NCBI GenBank assembly: GCA_903864275.1
Contig: CAIPFE010000022.1
Location: forward strand, 1 to 64,000
DNA: 64,000 bases
Direction: 5' to 3'
Origin: an uncultured Mucilaginibacter sp.
Lineage (GTDB): Bacteria; Bacteroidota; Bacteroidia; Sphingobacteriales; Sphingobacteriaceae
Each line of letters begins with the position of its first letter. Position 1 is the first letter of the stretch. A model generated the notes under the pieces. The model had not been told where the DNA came from, searched no databases, and saw nothing but the letters and a program-made list of their open reading frames with translations. A program made the translations under genes and the position numbers. Shown in pieces: positions 43,516 through 52,309 of the stretch.

Positions 43516-43953
43516 ATGGCAAGCGTATCAATTTATTTAAATTTTATGGGCAATGCCGAAGAGGCATTTAACCATTACAAAAAGATTTTCGGGTCAGAAT
43601 TTTCGAGTCCGCTGATGCGGATGGGCGATATACCGCCGCGGGATGGGGCGCCGCCGATGCCGGAAGCCGACAAAAACAAAGTAATGCACGTGGCACTGCC
43701 CATACTCGGCGGCACACAATTAATGGCAACTGACATGCTGGAAAGCATGGGGCACAAACTGGTAGAGGGAAATAATGTTACTATAAGCCTGAACCCCGAC
43801 TCCAAAGGAGAGGCCGACAGGTTGTACGGCGGACTATCAGAAGGCGGAACAGATAGCGTGGCGCCACATGATGAATTTTGGGGTTACTGGGGCACCTGTA
43901 AAGACCGTTTTGGCATCCGGTGGATGTTTAATGTTATGAACCAGCCACAATAG
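43516..43953 (+). CDS. PhnB/VOC-family protein (copy 2)
   Basis: 145 aa, near-identical in motif order to 39058: YLNFMGNAEEAFNHYKKIFGSEF, HVALPILGGTQLMATDMLESMG, DEFWGYWGTCKDRFGIRWMFN. Operon with the YdeI-like gene, 2 bp gap. Confidence 0.87.
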   Translation: MASVSIYLNFMGNAEEAFNHYKKIFGSEFSSPLMRMGDIPPRDGAPPMPEADKNKVMHVALPILGGTQLMATDMLESMGHKLVEGNNVTISLNPDSKGEADRLYGGLSEGGTDSVAPHDEFWGYWGTCKDRFGIRWMFNVMNQPQ

Positions 43954-44036
43954 TAGAAACCCGGCGCCGCGACCCATTCTTCCGTTTTTGGGAATTCGAT
44001 TACGTCTGCAGACTAAGTCTGGGCTGACTATAACCC

Positions 44037-44555
44037 TTATTGCCTCAACATTTGCGCATCTGCAAACACCTCAATTTTACCGTTATCATCGCTTTCCAGT
44101 TTCCAGTGCCACCTGTTTTCATTTGGAATAAAAGTTAGTGTAGTGTGAAAGAGGGTGTTGTTACCCATCTTAAATAAAAGCGCTATCGTATTGGGTCCAG
44201 GTGTTGCATGGGCAACCACCTTGGGGTCAAAGTCGGTTGTTCCGGTATTGTCCAGCCAAAGGCAATCGTATTGGTTATGTGCTTTATTATAGCAAAAAAA
44301 TACTATGGCATCATAAGATGGCTGCCCGTTTGCCAGTTTCTCTTTCGCAGTTTCTTTAAGTTCAATATACTGATGGCCGAGCACCCATTCAGCGGTGATG
44401 TCGTGCCGGATATTTTTGCCCGCGATAGTTCCCTCAAGCACCCATTTGCCCGTTAAGTGGTTAAGCAACGTATCGGCAGGGGCTGCCTGCTGCGCCGAAA
44501 CGGCAACAGGACAAAGACAAGCCAACATAACTGCCAATAATTTTAATAGCCTCAT
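44037..44555 (-). CDS. Secreted DUF1579-like protein
   Basis: 172 aa. Signal peptide ending SAQQ (about residues 1-22). The mature part LLNHLTGKWVLEGTIAGKNIRHDITAEWVLGHQYIELKE and FFCYNKAHNQYDCLWLDNTGTT resembles DUF1579/lipocalin-like secreted proteins. No catalytic residues. Function unknown; monocistronic. Confidence 0.78.
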   Translation of the reverse strand: MRLLKLLAVMLACLCPVAVSAQQAAPADTLLNHLTGKWVLEGTIAGKNIRHDITAEWVLGHQYIELKETAKEKLANGQPSYDAIVFFCYNKAHNQYDCLWLDNTGTTDFDPKVVAHATPGPNTIALLFKMGNNTLFHTTLTFIPNENRWHWKLESDDNGKIEVFADAQMLRQ

Positions 44556-44718
44556 GTAATTCTATTAATGAATAATTAAGGTAAATATAATTTTTTAACC
44601 GGGAATTTTAGCTGTCACGCGGGAATGACCGGGGTTCATTTGGAGCGCCAGCACAGGGCTCTCTGCGGGTTTAAGGCTACCCGTAAAATGATTTTTCCTG
44701 AGTCGGCCTGCACAAAAA

Positions 44719-44822
44719 GCGTTCATGTTCGCGTTCACTTCGCAATAACACACGCGATAAATATTGCGTGAACGCCTGAAAATCAGCATGTTAATTTTCA
44801 ACTATTTGAGATTTATGCAAAA
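44719..44822 (-). repeat. Dispersed repeat copy R8 (reverse orientation)
   Basis: GCGTTCACTTCGCAATAAC, then ATTGCGTGAACGCCTGAAAATCAGC, then TTAATTTTCAACTATTTGAGATTTATGCAAAA: the reverse complement of the repeat seen at 31551-32255 and elsewhere. Confidence 0.68.
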
Positions 44823-44853
44823 GGACAATTTCCGGCAACTTTCTGATCGGGGT

Positions 44854-45942
44854 TTATCCGGGCGTACGGCGAAGGGGCCTCTTCGAGATATCCTGCGGGG
44901 ACAACAATGAATAATCGAACAGGCTGCTATTTATCGCCGGTGTATCCAGTTTCTTCTCCTCCAAAAAATAAAGTATGATGCTATGAATATTTGAATATAC
45001 CTCTTCCACAATTTTTGTCGATGCGCCCCGTTTATGCAGCGCTTCGGCAACTACCACACCCCACATAGTAAAATCGTGGTGCTGTACTTCATCAGACCTG
45101 ATCACCACCCGGTATATAGGGTTGGAAAGTACTTTCAATTGCCGGGCGTTATCCTCTTTTTGCTGCGAAACGGTAATTATATGCAGCATCGGGACCTTAA
45201 GCATCGCCGGCTTATAATCGGGTGATAAAGTGGTTTTAGAACGGTCGCCAAATACACCGCCGTCCATGTTGATCAGCAGTTTTACCCTGGTCGTCCTCAT
45301 AGCAAGGTAAAACGCCGGCTGTATGCCTCCGCCGTGGCCAAATGCCGCAACACGGGTGGTATCTATATCAGGCTGCCCGATCATGTAGTTCAACAGGTAC
45401 TCCAGGCGATCTGTTGGTTTCGGCCACAACAAAGTATCATTAGGCGCCTCTTCAACTTTAGCGGTGATGGATGCAACCACAAAACCATTGCTTGCCAGGT
45501 ATTCAAATGTAACCGGGTAGTTACCAGGCGAAGCGCTTGCAATAACTAACGGAAACCTTTTTTTTATAGGGACGGCGTTCTGACCAGCCTTGAGCGGCAT
45601 AGCCAATACTTTGGCATATTGGTCATCCGGCACTTTGTCCAAATGAAATAAAAAGGGCAGTTCCAGCACCCTTTTAAAACCATTTGTACTTGCTGTATCA
45701 GCTACATCTTTTGACAAAGCACCCGCTACAATATAATTCTTCAAAGTCATTTTCTCCCCGCCCGCAGATGCAGGGTACCACAAGCAGATCAGCAAGGGCT
45801 TACCCTGCCCGTCCGGCCGCAAAATGCTTCTGAACCCAACTTTGTAAGGGCCGGCTTTGAGATTGTTTAATTGCCGGGCGAATGTTTTGCCGGACGCCAA
45901 AAGCAGCGGGAAGAGAATGCCGTATTTAATTATTGCCTTCAT
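44854..45942 (-). CDS. Exported alpha/beta-hydrolase-fold protein lacking the Ser nucleophile
   Basis: 362 aa from the ATG at 45942 (MKAIIKYGILFPLLLASGKTFA), which gives a clear signal peptide. It has the PAF-acetylhydrolase/dienelactone hydrolase-like opening VGFRSILRPDGQGKPLLICLWYPA and PLVIASASPGNYPVTFEYLASNGFVV. The nucleophile elbow reads FGHGGG (201-206) where GHSxG is expected; Gly204 replaces Ser. The HH at 288-289 keeps a possible catalytic His. Likely a non-catalytic or altered member. Confidence 0.78.
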   Translation of the reverse strand: MKAIIKYGILFPLLLASGKTFARQLNNLKAGPYKVGFRSILRPDGQGKPLLICLWYPASAGGEKMTLKNYIVAGALSKDVADTASTNGFKRVLELPFLFHLDKVPDDQYAKVLAMPLKAGQNAVPIKKRFPLVIASASPGNYPVTFEYLASNGFVVASITAKVEEAPNDTLLWPKPTDRLEYLLNYMIGQPDIDTTRVAAFGHGGGIQPAFYLAMRTTRVKLLINMDGGVFGDRSKTTLSPDYKPAMLKVPMLHIITVSQQKEDNARQLKVLSNPIYRVVIRSDEVQHHDFTMWGVVVAEALHKRGASTKIVEEVYSNIHSIILYFLEEKKLDTPAINSSLFDYSLLSPQDISKRPLRRTPG

Positions 45943-46217
45943 CAGGTTGAGGGAATAAAAGTACACTAAAATAAAACTTTGATCGCTTCTCAAAGCCACC
46001 CTTTAGGGGTGATTTTGAAAGCAGGTGACCTGGATCAGAAAAGTTTGTTTTAATTTAAATGAACTTCGCGTTATGCCTGCAGACGGGATCTGTGGTAATT
46101 ATTTAAAGCTGCTGATCCGCCAGTTTCAATCAAATAAACCAAGCAAACAGGGTTAACACGGGTTAACACAATTTCAAGTATTTTTATCTCATACTATTGA
46201 TTATCAATAAGTTAAAT
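45943..46217. other. Intergenic region before the accessory island
   Basis: Divergent region of 375 bp to the next start; contains a doubled GGGTTAACAC (about 46151-46168) and ATTGATTATCAATAAG near 46197. The large palindrome follows. No gene. It may be an island boundary, but no att duplication could be identified. Confidence 0.45.
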
Positions 46218-46253
46218 AAAAAAGAGGGTTTACACGTGTAAACCCTCTTTTTT
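46218..46253. terminator. 36-bp perfect palindrome, bidirectional terminator
   Basis: AAAAAAGAGGGTTTACAC and its exact reverse complement, joined without a spacer. The A/T ends make it a strong terminator in either direction, but no gene points into it; the divergent neighbours start on both sides. It may mark a lost gene or be a protein-binding palindrome. Confidence 0.7.
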
Positions 46254-46320
46254 ATTACTAAAAATATTAGTATTTCTAAATGGTTTTGCCTACCTTTATA
46301 AAAAGACTAAAGAGACAATA

Positions 46321-47079
46321 ATGGAAACGGAAAACACTGCCTTAACGAAATTCACAGATTCAAAGGGAAAAGTTAACCGCCTCTTTGCGCTTAAAAAGAT
46401 CACCCCAAAAGACATTGAAGGTTTTACGGAACTTGAACGCGATTATCTCGCGGAAACCTCTACCGAAATATTGAAGCAGTTAAAGGGTGACGAAAGGGAT
46501 AACTTTGTTAATAAAATAGCGATGATCGTTCCCGCAGAAACCAATAGTCAAATTTGGGAATATAATGATTATCTTATCAGCAATGCCATTTCAAACCTGA
46601 TGCGCGAGCACGGCTTTATGCCCGATAAAACCGACATAGCTAAAGCGACCGGCCTGAGCCGCCAAACCATTGCCAAACATTTAAAAGAATATAAAACCCA
46701 CCCCGAATATGCATCAGAACTGGAGCGGTTTAAATTTATGGCCCCAAAGGTACTGGCAACCGTTTTTAAGTTTGCCCTTAACGGCGATATGAAGGCCGCC
46801 AGGCTTTATTTTGAAATGGTTGGCACAGTAAATAAACGGCAGCCCGGCTCGGTTGTAAACGAGCAAAATAACTATATCCAAATAAACAATACCATATTAA
46901 GCCAGGAGAACTTAAAGCAGTTAAGCGAAGAGCAGTTAAACCAGATTGAAAATATTATTACGTCCGCCGATTCGTCGTTGCGAGGAACAGCCTGTCCCGG
47001 CAATTCGGGAAAGCAATCTCTGCAACACTCAGTCAACGAAACGGAGTGCAAGCCTGTCCTGCGTGCGGCTGAAAGGTAA
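46321..47079 (+). CDS. Phage-type HTH protein (phBC6A51-like) with repeat-derived C-terminus
   Basis: 252 aa. A helix-turn-helix at about 104-122 (KTDIAKATGLSRQTIAKHLKEY) lies in a context reminiscent of small terminase/phBC6A51-type proteins (EYNDYLISNAISNLMREHGF, FALNGDMKAARLYFEMVGTVNKRQPGS). From residue about 218 the reading frame enters a dispersed inverted-repeat element starting at 46973 (CGTCGTTGCGAGGAAC), so the last 35 residues and the stop come from the insertion. The original protein probably ended near residue 217. DNA-binding role inferred. Confidence 0.75.
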   Translation: METENTALTKFTDSKGKVNRLFALKKITPKDIEGFTELERDYLAETSTEILKQLKGDERDNFVNKIAMIVPAETNSQIWEYNDYLISNAISNLMREHGFMPDKTDIAKATGLSRQTIAKHLKEYKTHPEYASELERFKFMAPKVLATVFKFALNGDMKAARLYFEMVGTVNKRQPGSVVNEQNNYIQINNTILSQENLKQLSEEQLNQIENIITSADSSLRGTACPGNSGKQSLQHSVNETECKPVLRAAER

Positions 47080-47136
47080 CAAAGAGATATGGGTCCTTGA
47101 ATGGCATGTTTAGCGATTGCTTCGTTCGCAACGACG
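46973..47136. mobile_element. MITE-like inverted-repeat element (about 164 bp)
   Basis: CGTCGTTGCGAGGAAC at the left and GTTCGCAACGACG at the right; the outer 11 bp (CGTCGTTGCGA) are perfectly inverted, and AAGCAATC / GATTGCTT continue inside. This is a known type of dispersed Bacteroidota intergenic repeat. It carries no gene and has captured the 3' end of the HTH gene. Confidence 0.75.
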
Positions 47137-47209
47137 GTCGGATGGGTTTTTTATGGGTAACTTAAATATGCGGGACACCCTACGGCGACAAAAATTTCAG
47201 GGCCATGCT

Positions 47210-47313
47210 TTATTCCTGGTTGCGGGCAAGTTCTGCCAGCAGGCTGTCAATCGGCAAAATACGGCCAGGGGAATATAAGTCTCCGATATATACTAAATGA
47301 TTTGGGTGTTTTA
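47210..47313 (-). pseudogene. C-terminal gene remnant (possible MBL-fold hydrolase)
   Basis: Minus-strand frame of 34 codons with a natural-looking end: KHPNHLVYIGDLYSPGRIL, then PIDSLLAELARNQE and TAA at 47210-47212. It is bounded upstream by a stop codon. The DLYSPGR segment resembles the C-terminal part of some metallo-beta-lactamase-fold hydrolases, from memory only. No start or body remains; it lies just behind the MITE. Confidence 0.5.
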
Positions 47314-47464
47314 AGGGCTAACTATTAATGTAGTTAAAAACTATGCTGATTTTCACCCTGTTAACTACTATTAAAATGAAAAAATGATTTTTTTTTATTA
47401 TTTTACGTTTATAAATCAAACGAATTTATTTAACTTTATAGTATCAAATTTAAACTTTAATCAC

Positions 47465-48301
47465 ATGAGCTTAGAAAAAACAAAGCTATTGGCTTTTTCA
47501 GGATTAATAGCAATAATTGCAATCAACGGTTGTGCGGGTGTAAAATTTGCTTCAGCACCGCACGACAATTTGCCAGATCAATATATTAATAGATCAATTC
47601 TAGATCCAAGCGTTCAATCATACATATTTGAGCAATTGCCCGGAAGTATTATCTTAATAAAAAAAAATCAAAATCCTGCACTGATCGGTTTTGTAACACC
47701 ACCTGGCTTTAAGGCTTCAGTAATTCCTATTACTGCGGATGAGTCTTTAAATTACTATCATTCAATTATTACTTCTAAGGTATCGACAAAAGCCAACTAC
47801 CTCGCCTTTGCCGCAGATTTTTCTACTGATGACATGGCAGAATTAACTTTGGTGGACGTTGCAAGGGCGGGCATAGACATCAATGCGACGACATTTCCTC
47901 AAATTACAGATGGATTGACGGCATGGGTTGCCACTCACCCTCTAGCTGACACTTCCGAACATAGAATATGGATATCATCTACTGTACTAACAAGTAGAGT
48001 ATATAATATCGGAACTAAAATAAATGCAGATGCGTCAGGACAAGTCGGAACTGTTGTTGGTGTAAGCGGTAATGTTTATAATACCAATACCACAGCCTTT
48101 AAAAGTACTATAATTAGTTTTATATCTTTTGACGTCGATAAATTAATCAACCAGAATTTAAATGCGGCAAAAACAAAACAGGATACTAGTAAAATTTTAA
48201 CAGGAGCGGTTTCACCAAAAAGATTTAAAGAAAAAATTGATGCCATGGCAATTAAAGGTTTGGTGCTAAAAGGTGACTTAGTAAATAAAATTTCAAATTA
48301 G
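47465..48301 (+). CDS. Lipoprotein of unknown function, partner of the next gene
   Basis: 278 aa from the ATG at 47465 (MSLEKTKLLAFSGLIAIIAINGC); the frame extends to 47384 but the signal peptide supports the later start. Lipobox AINGC, then a 250-residue polar part with LTLVDVARAGIDINATTFPQI, TSEHRIWISSTVLTSRVYNIGTKINADASGQ and a basic helix-rich tail. I do not recognise the family. The next gene starts 32 bp later in the same direction, so the two probably work together. Confidence 0.7.
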   Translation: MSLEKTKLLAFSGLIAIIAINGCAGVKFASAPHDNLPDQYINRSILDPSVQSYIFEQLPGSIILIKKNQNPALIGFVTPPGFKASVIPITADESLNYYHSIITSKVSTKANYLAFAADFSTDDMAELTLVDVARAGIDINATTFPQITDGLTAWVATHPLADTSEHRIWISSTVLTSRVYNIGTKINADASGQVGTVVGVSGNVYNTNTTAFKSTIISFISFDVDKLINQNLNAAKTKQDTSKILTGAVSPKRFKEKIDAMAIKGLVLKGDLVNKISN

Positions 48302-48333
48302 ATACTACTAAATAATTGAAATAAAATTTCACA

Positions 48334-49182
48334 ATGTCAATAAATCAAATTGCTTTAGTTAGTCTAACTAGTCAAATATCACCTTCCGATTTGGCAGCAA
48401 CAGCTTCAGCTATCCAGAAACAAATTACAAGGGATTTGGGGCCGATATGGGGTATTCAGGCAACCATAAACAGTTTCCCTGACCTCAAAAGCATTCCTGC
48501 GGGTTATTGGCCAATTACGATATCGGAAACTATCGACAATCCTGATGACGAGGGTTATCATTGGAGTGACGTAACTAACCATCCCTATGCAGTTGTATTA
48601 TATGAATCAGATGGGTCGTGGCAACTAACATGTAGTCATGAAACATGCGAAATGCTTGTCGACCCTTATGGTAAAAGAACAATCGTGAGTGATAGTATTG
48701 AAGATGGGCAAGGTAGGGTAGGATATTTAGTTGAAGTGTGTGATCCATGTGAAGATTCTTCATTTGCCTATTCTGTAAATGGTATCTTGCTAAGTGATTT
48801 TTACACACCTAACTATTTTGATCCAATTCAAAATGCAGCAGTAAGATATTCTTTTACAGGGGCAATTACATCACCAAAACAAGTGTTAAAAAATGGTTAT
48901 CTGAGTTGGCAAGATACAATTAGTTTAAAGTGGTTTCAGGCAACCTATTTTGATGCTGCCATTCAAATCGATGATGTAACAAATGCAATGCAGCGCGCAT
49001 CGGGTCCTTTAAGAAGTAAAATAGACAGAATTACAAAAAATCCTAATAAGCGTCTAAGTTTTGGAACATCATCTGAGAAACATTCAAAAGCAAAAGCTGC
49101 TTTTGAAAAATCTACTAAATCATATCAAGAAAACTTTATACAAGAACTTCAAAAGCTTATGACTTTACCAACTTGGCGCTAG
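48334..49182 (+). CDS. Unknown protein with a zincin-like SHETCEMLVDP motif
   Basis: 282 aa, no signal peptide. The middle carries WQLTCSHETCEMLVDPYGKRT (about residues 90-110): HExxE followed by D, which resembles the active-site helix of some zincin-like proteins although the canonical HExxH is absent. PYAVVLYESDGSW just before and EVCDPCEDSSFAYSV after are further conserved-looking parts. The C-terminus is Lys-rich. I recall similar motifs in uncharacterised bacterial proteins. Possible metallo-enzyme acting with the upstream lipoprotein. Confidence 0.68.
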   Translation: MSINQIALVSLTSQISPSDLAATASAIQKQITRDLGPIWGIQATINSFPDLKSIPAGYWPITISETIDNPDDEGYHWSDVTNHPYAVVLYESDGSWQLTCSHETCEMLVDPYGKRTIVSDSIEDGQGRVGYLVEVCDPCEDSSFAYSVNGILLSDFYTPNYFDPIQNAAVRYSFTGAITSPKQVLKNGYLSWQDTISLKWFQATYFDAAIQIDDVTNAMQRASGPLRSKIDRITKNPNKRLSFGTSSEKHSKAKAAFEKSTKSYQENFIQELQKLMTLPTWR

Positions 49183-49396
49183 TACTCGGCGCAGGCCAAA
49201 AGCGTGGCGTACCAATGCCTTGTTGAAAAGTATTAACTATGCTTACCAATTTGTTCTAAAAATATGTTATTCATTTCTTGTAAAAAAAAGCGCCCTTAGG
49301 TATTGCGACAACCTGGCGGCGTGGCACTAATACCCGGCCGCACAATTCGGCGCCGCATACTAGCGCCAGGGTTCGGGAAACGCTTAACGGGCGGGA

Positions 49397-50335
49397 TTAA
49401 TTCTGATCTTTCAACAACTTTTTATACATTTCATTTCTATTCTTAAAGGCTTTTTTATTTCCTATTGCTTCTCCCTTTTTTGTCAACAAATAATTAAATT
49501 CCCATTCTTTATCTTTATTGAAGATGAATTGTATTTTTTCAGGTTTCAAATTTTTCAATCGTTCTATTTTTTCCTTTAATGTCTTTAACTTTTCTTCGCT
49601 GACGGCTTTAATTACTTCATTATGGCTATTGGTAGTAATAATCAATTCAATAGCATATTTGGTATAATTATACTGAATAACGAAATTCTTTGGCCGATTT
49701 GCTGGTATTGTCCGCTTTATCATTTCTACAGCGGAGGTAGTTAACAGCTTATAAAACTTTACTACGTCGGCTCCCACGGCTTCTCCTAATTTTTGAGGAA
49801 TCTTTGTAGCACCGAGGCCTAACGCAACAGCCAATGTGTTTGTTAGTTTTATAATTAATTCAGGATCGGCAAGGTTTGATTTTCGGCCAACCATTGATTG
49901 TTCAAAATCAATGTCCGTTTCACGGCGAAGTGTATCCATTAAATCTTCGTAACCCACAAAATCCTCAAAATTTGCTGGGTCGGTAGAAATGCTAATTATT
50001 CCTATTTCTTCAATCTTACTGTCCCAAAATGGTTTATTGCCTTTTTTAAAAGATTCTTTCATTAACACAGTTCCATCTTCAAGAACCGCTTGTTCTATTT
50101 TATCGAAATAGATAGATTCGCCGATTAAATAATAAGCTTGATCATTTCCCTGCACAACTGCTCCGTTGATAATTGCACCCATTGGCGGAAAAGTTCTTAT
50201 ATGTTCAATGCCTAATTTTACTCTCCTCTCGCCGTTAAGATACAAAAGGCCGCTATCCAACGCTTCTTTAGTCATTACGCAACCTTGAGAATCTAAATGA
50301 GTTGAACTTAGCACTAGGTTTTGTTTTGCTACCAT
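49397..50335 (-). CDS. Unknown protein of the accessory island
   Basis: 312 aa. The N-terminal 110 residues (LVLSSTHLDSQGCVMTKEALDSGLLYLNG... FPPMGAIINGAVVQGNDQAYYLIGES) look like a beta-rich domain. A central helical stretch (LADPELIIKLTNTLAVALGLGATKIPQKLGEAVGADV) and a charged C-terminal part (KLKTLKEKIERLKNLKPEKIQFIFNKDKEW) follow. No family recognised. It is divergent from the coupled pair at 50591 with about 250 bp between. Confidence 0.68.
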   Translation of the reverse strand: MVAKQNLVLSSTHLDSQGCVMTKEALDSGLLYLNGERRVKLGIEHIRTFPPMGAIINGAVVQGNDQAYYLIGESIYFDKIEQAVLEDGTVLMKESFKKGNKPFWDSKIEEIGIISISTDPANFEDFVGYEDLMDTLRRETDIDFEQSMVGRKSNLADPELIIKLTNTLAVALGLGATKIPQKLGEAVGADVVKFYKLLTTSAVEMIKRTIPANRPKNFVIQYNYTKYAIELIITTNSHNEVIKAVSEEKLKTLKEKIERLKNLKPEKIQFIFNKDKEWEFNYLLTKKGEAIGNKKAFKNRNEMYKKLLKDQN

Positions 50336-50590
50336 TTTTTTGTGTTACTTCTCTACTAAATTAAGTAATTAAATACATAGCTTCACTATTCATATTCGAA
50401 AGATTTGAGGCTTTTTTTTGGGTTTTTATGATAGTACCTCGTGCCACATTACTTGAGTGTGGACACTCAAAAACATTTTTCGGTCAAGCGCAAACGCTTA
50501 ACCGGACGTGGACAGAATATCCACGACAATTGAATACCAAGATTTCCCTATATTTACACCATATTAAATGTTTTAAATGAAGAATTTAAG

Positions 50591-51016
50591 ATGAGTTATA
50601 AATTCCCGACTGTTGCTATTAACGAAGCTGGGCTCTTCGGGCCTACAGGCCAAAAACATTTTTATAAGCCGGTATTTTATCACAACAGAACGGCTCTGAA
50701 AAATGAAAATAAAAACAAATGGGTTCTAAAACAAAATGAACAATATGAGGTGTTTCGGGTCTCCGATGAAGGCGTTTGGAATTGTAAAAACAACAACGGA
50801 CTTTTTTCTATCTTAGAAAATGGTCAAATTGTTTTTGGCACAAAGGAAGAAAGGCTATCTTTTTTTCCGACACCAGTGAACGACAAAGATGCTTGGCATG
50901 GCTTTCCAGTTAATAGTGCTGAATATGAACCAAGTAGCGAACTAATAGATAAATGGCTTAAGTATGATATAATAGATCAAAGAATGAGTATAAAAATTCT
51001 GAAAGGTCAAATATGA
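50591..51016 (+). CDS. Unknown protein A of a coupled two-gene unit
   Basis: 141 aa. Has FPTVAINEAGLFGPTGQKHFY at the N-terminus, YEVFRVSDEGVWNCKNNNGLFSILENG in the middle and a WHGFPV motif followed by SELIDKWLKYDIIDQRMSIKILKG. I recall WHGFPV-type endings in uncharacterised small bacterial proteins but no function. The stop overlaps the next start by ATGA (51013-51016), so the two are translationally coupled. A1/protein-protein role is a guess. Confidence 0.68.
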   Translation: MSYKFPTVAINEAGLFGPTGQKHFYKPVFYHNRTALKNENKNKWVLKQNEQYEVFRVSDEGVWNCKNNNGLFSILENGQIVFGTKEERLSFFPTPVNDKDAWHGFPVNSAEYEPSSELIDKWLKYDIIDQRMSIKILKGQI

Positions 51017-52260
51017 AAACCTTAAAATTTTCGATAAATGTCGAGGCAATCGATAGTTATATTTATAGCGGTCATTTGTTTCTAATTCTAAAGGGCGGTG
51101 ACATCACGTTTGCACCACTTAGCAAGATTATTGGAAAACTTGCAAACGCGTACCCCAATTATAACAATCTAATTAGGCTGGCATTTCAAAGAAATGATTA
51201 TTTCGCTAATAATCAAGGTGAAATGATTTTGGGGATTTCTGAAGTGAAAAATACGTTTATCGATGTTTGGGACTGCGCCGCAAATAATATGAAATTTATG
51301 CTCGAATATGATAGTGAAGATTATAAAATAATCGGAGCTGTTCCAACGATGCCGGTTCTTGATTTAAAAATGTATGCAATGCGCCTTTATTTAGGCACCA
51401 AAGAAGGGCTCTATGAAATTAATCTAAATTCCGATGATCGATATAATTTAGCACCAACCAAACCCAAAAAGCGTTTTGATGCTAAGGTGACTTGTTTAAA
51501 CGCAAAATCCGGTGAAATAATAATTTCTTCAAATTCTGAAGGGCTTTTCCATGGCACGTTCTTAAATGAAAAAAATGTACTACAAGTTAATCATAAACCA
51601 GTTTCTCAAAAATCTATTCGGACTTCATGGTCTGGCTATGATATTATAAACTATGGTGAACAAAGTAGCTTTGATTATTTTATAAATAAAACCGATAAAG
51701 CAGAAAAAAAACTAGGTTATTCGAGATTTGACGAAAGTATTGAAAAGCAAAGAATATTAGAATTTGGCGTATCAAAATTCGCGATGGCTGATTTGTTGGA
51801 GTCATCCAATATTAACCATAAGGACGTTTCGTACTGCTTTAACAGTTCGTTATCTGGATTCTTCTTTATGAACGATGGCCGATTTATTAATATTAACTTG
51901 AATAAAGATAGAGAAAACATTCATTTCACCTCAAGAAATCACGAACTTCCAGTTATAAATAATGGGTTAGAGTTACCCCAACGTCCTATTTCAGCGTGTA
52001 TTGTTCCCAAAGGGTGCGTAGTTGAATATTATGATAAAGTAGTTCTCTATCATAATTCCAAAGCCAAATTAATTGAAAACGCTCCATCAATAAATATCCG
52101 GAGTTATCCATCATCTTTAAGATACAGAAATATTATTACTATAACCAAAGAAAAGGAAGTATCGATTCATTCAATTTATCCTTTTAACGAAAGTATATCG
52201 CACCTCGAGGTTGTCAACAACGACATTGTGAGTAATGAAGATGAGTTTCTTCCCTTCTAA
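51013..52260 (+). CDS. Unknown protein B of a coupled two-gene unit, beta-rich
   Basis: 415 aa, no signal peptide. Repeated short beta-like stretches (YIYSGHLFLILKGGDITFAPL, MRLYLGTKEGLYEIN, GEIIISSNSEGLFHG, SSLSGFFFMNDGRFININL, NIITITKEKEVSIHSIY) suggest a propeller-like fold of about six blades. No catalytic motif. It follows protein A by a 4-bp overlap. The lack of signal and of neighbours with known function leave the role open. Confidence 0.68.
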   Translation: MKTLKFSINVEAIDSYIYSGHLFLILKGGDITFAPLSKIIGKLANAYPNYNNLIRLAFQRNDYFANNQGEMILGISEVKNTFIDVWDCAANNMKFMLEYDSEDYKIIGAVPTMPVLDLKMYAMRLYLGTKEGLYEINLNSDDRYNLAPTKPKKRFDAKVTCLNAKSGEIIISSNSEGLFHGTFLNEKNVLQVNHKPVSQKSIRTSWSGYDIINYGEQSSFDYFINKTDKAEKKLGYSRFDESIEKQRILEFGVSKFAMADLLESSNINHKDVSYCFNSSLSGFFFMNDGRFININLNKDRENIHFTSRNHELPVINNGLELPQRPISACIVPKGCVVEYYDKVVLYHNSKAKLIENAPSINIRSYPSSLRYRNIITITKEKEVSIHSIYPFNESISHLEVVNNDIVSNEDEFLPF

Positions 52261-52309
52261 TTCTAAGTTCTATCGGCTGTTCCAGTTTCTTTGAGGCGCG
52301 AAAAATCTT

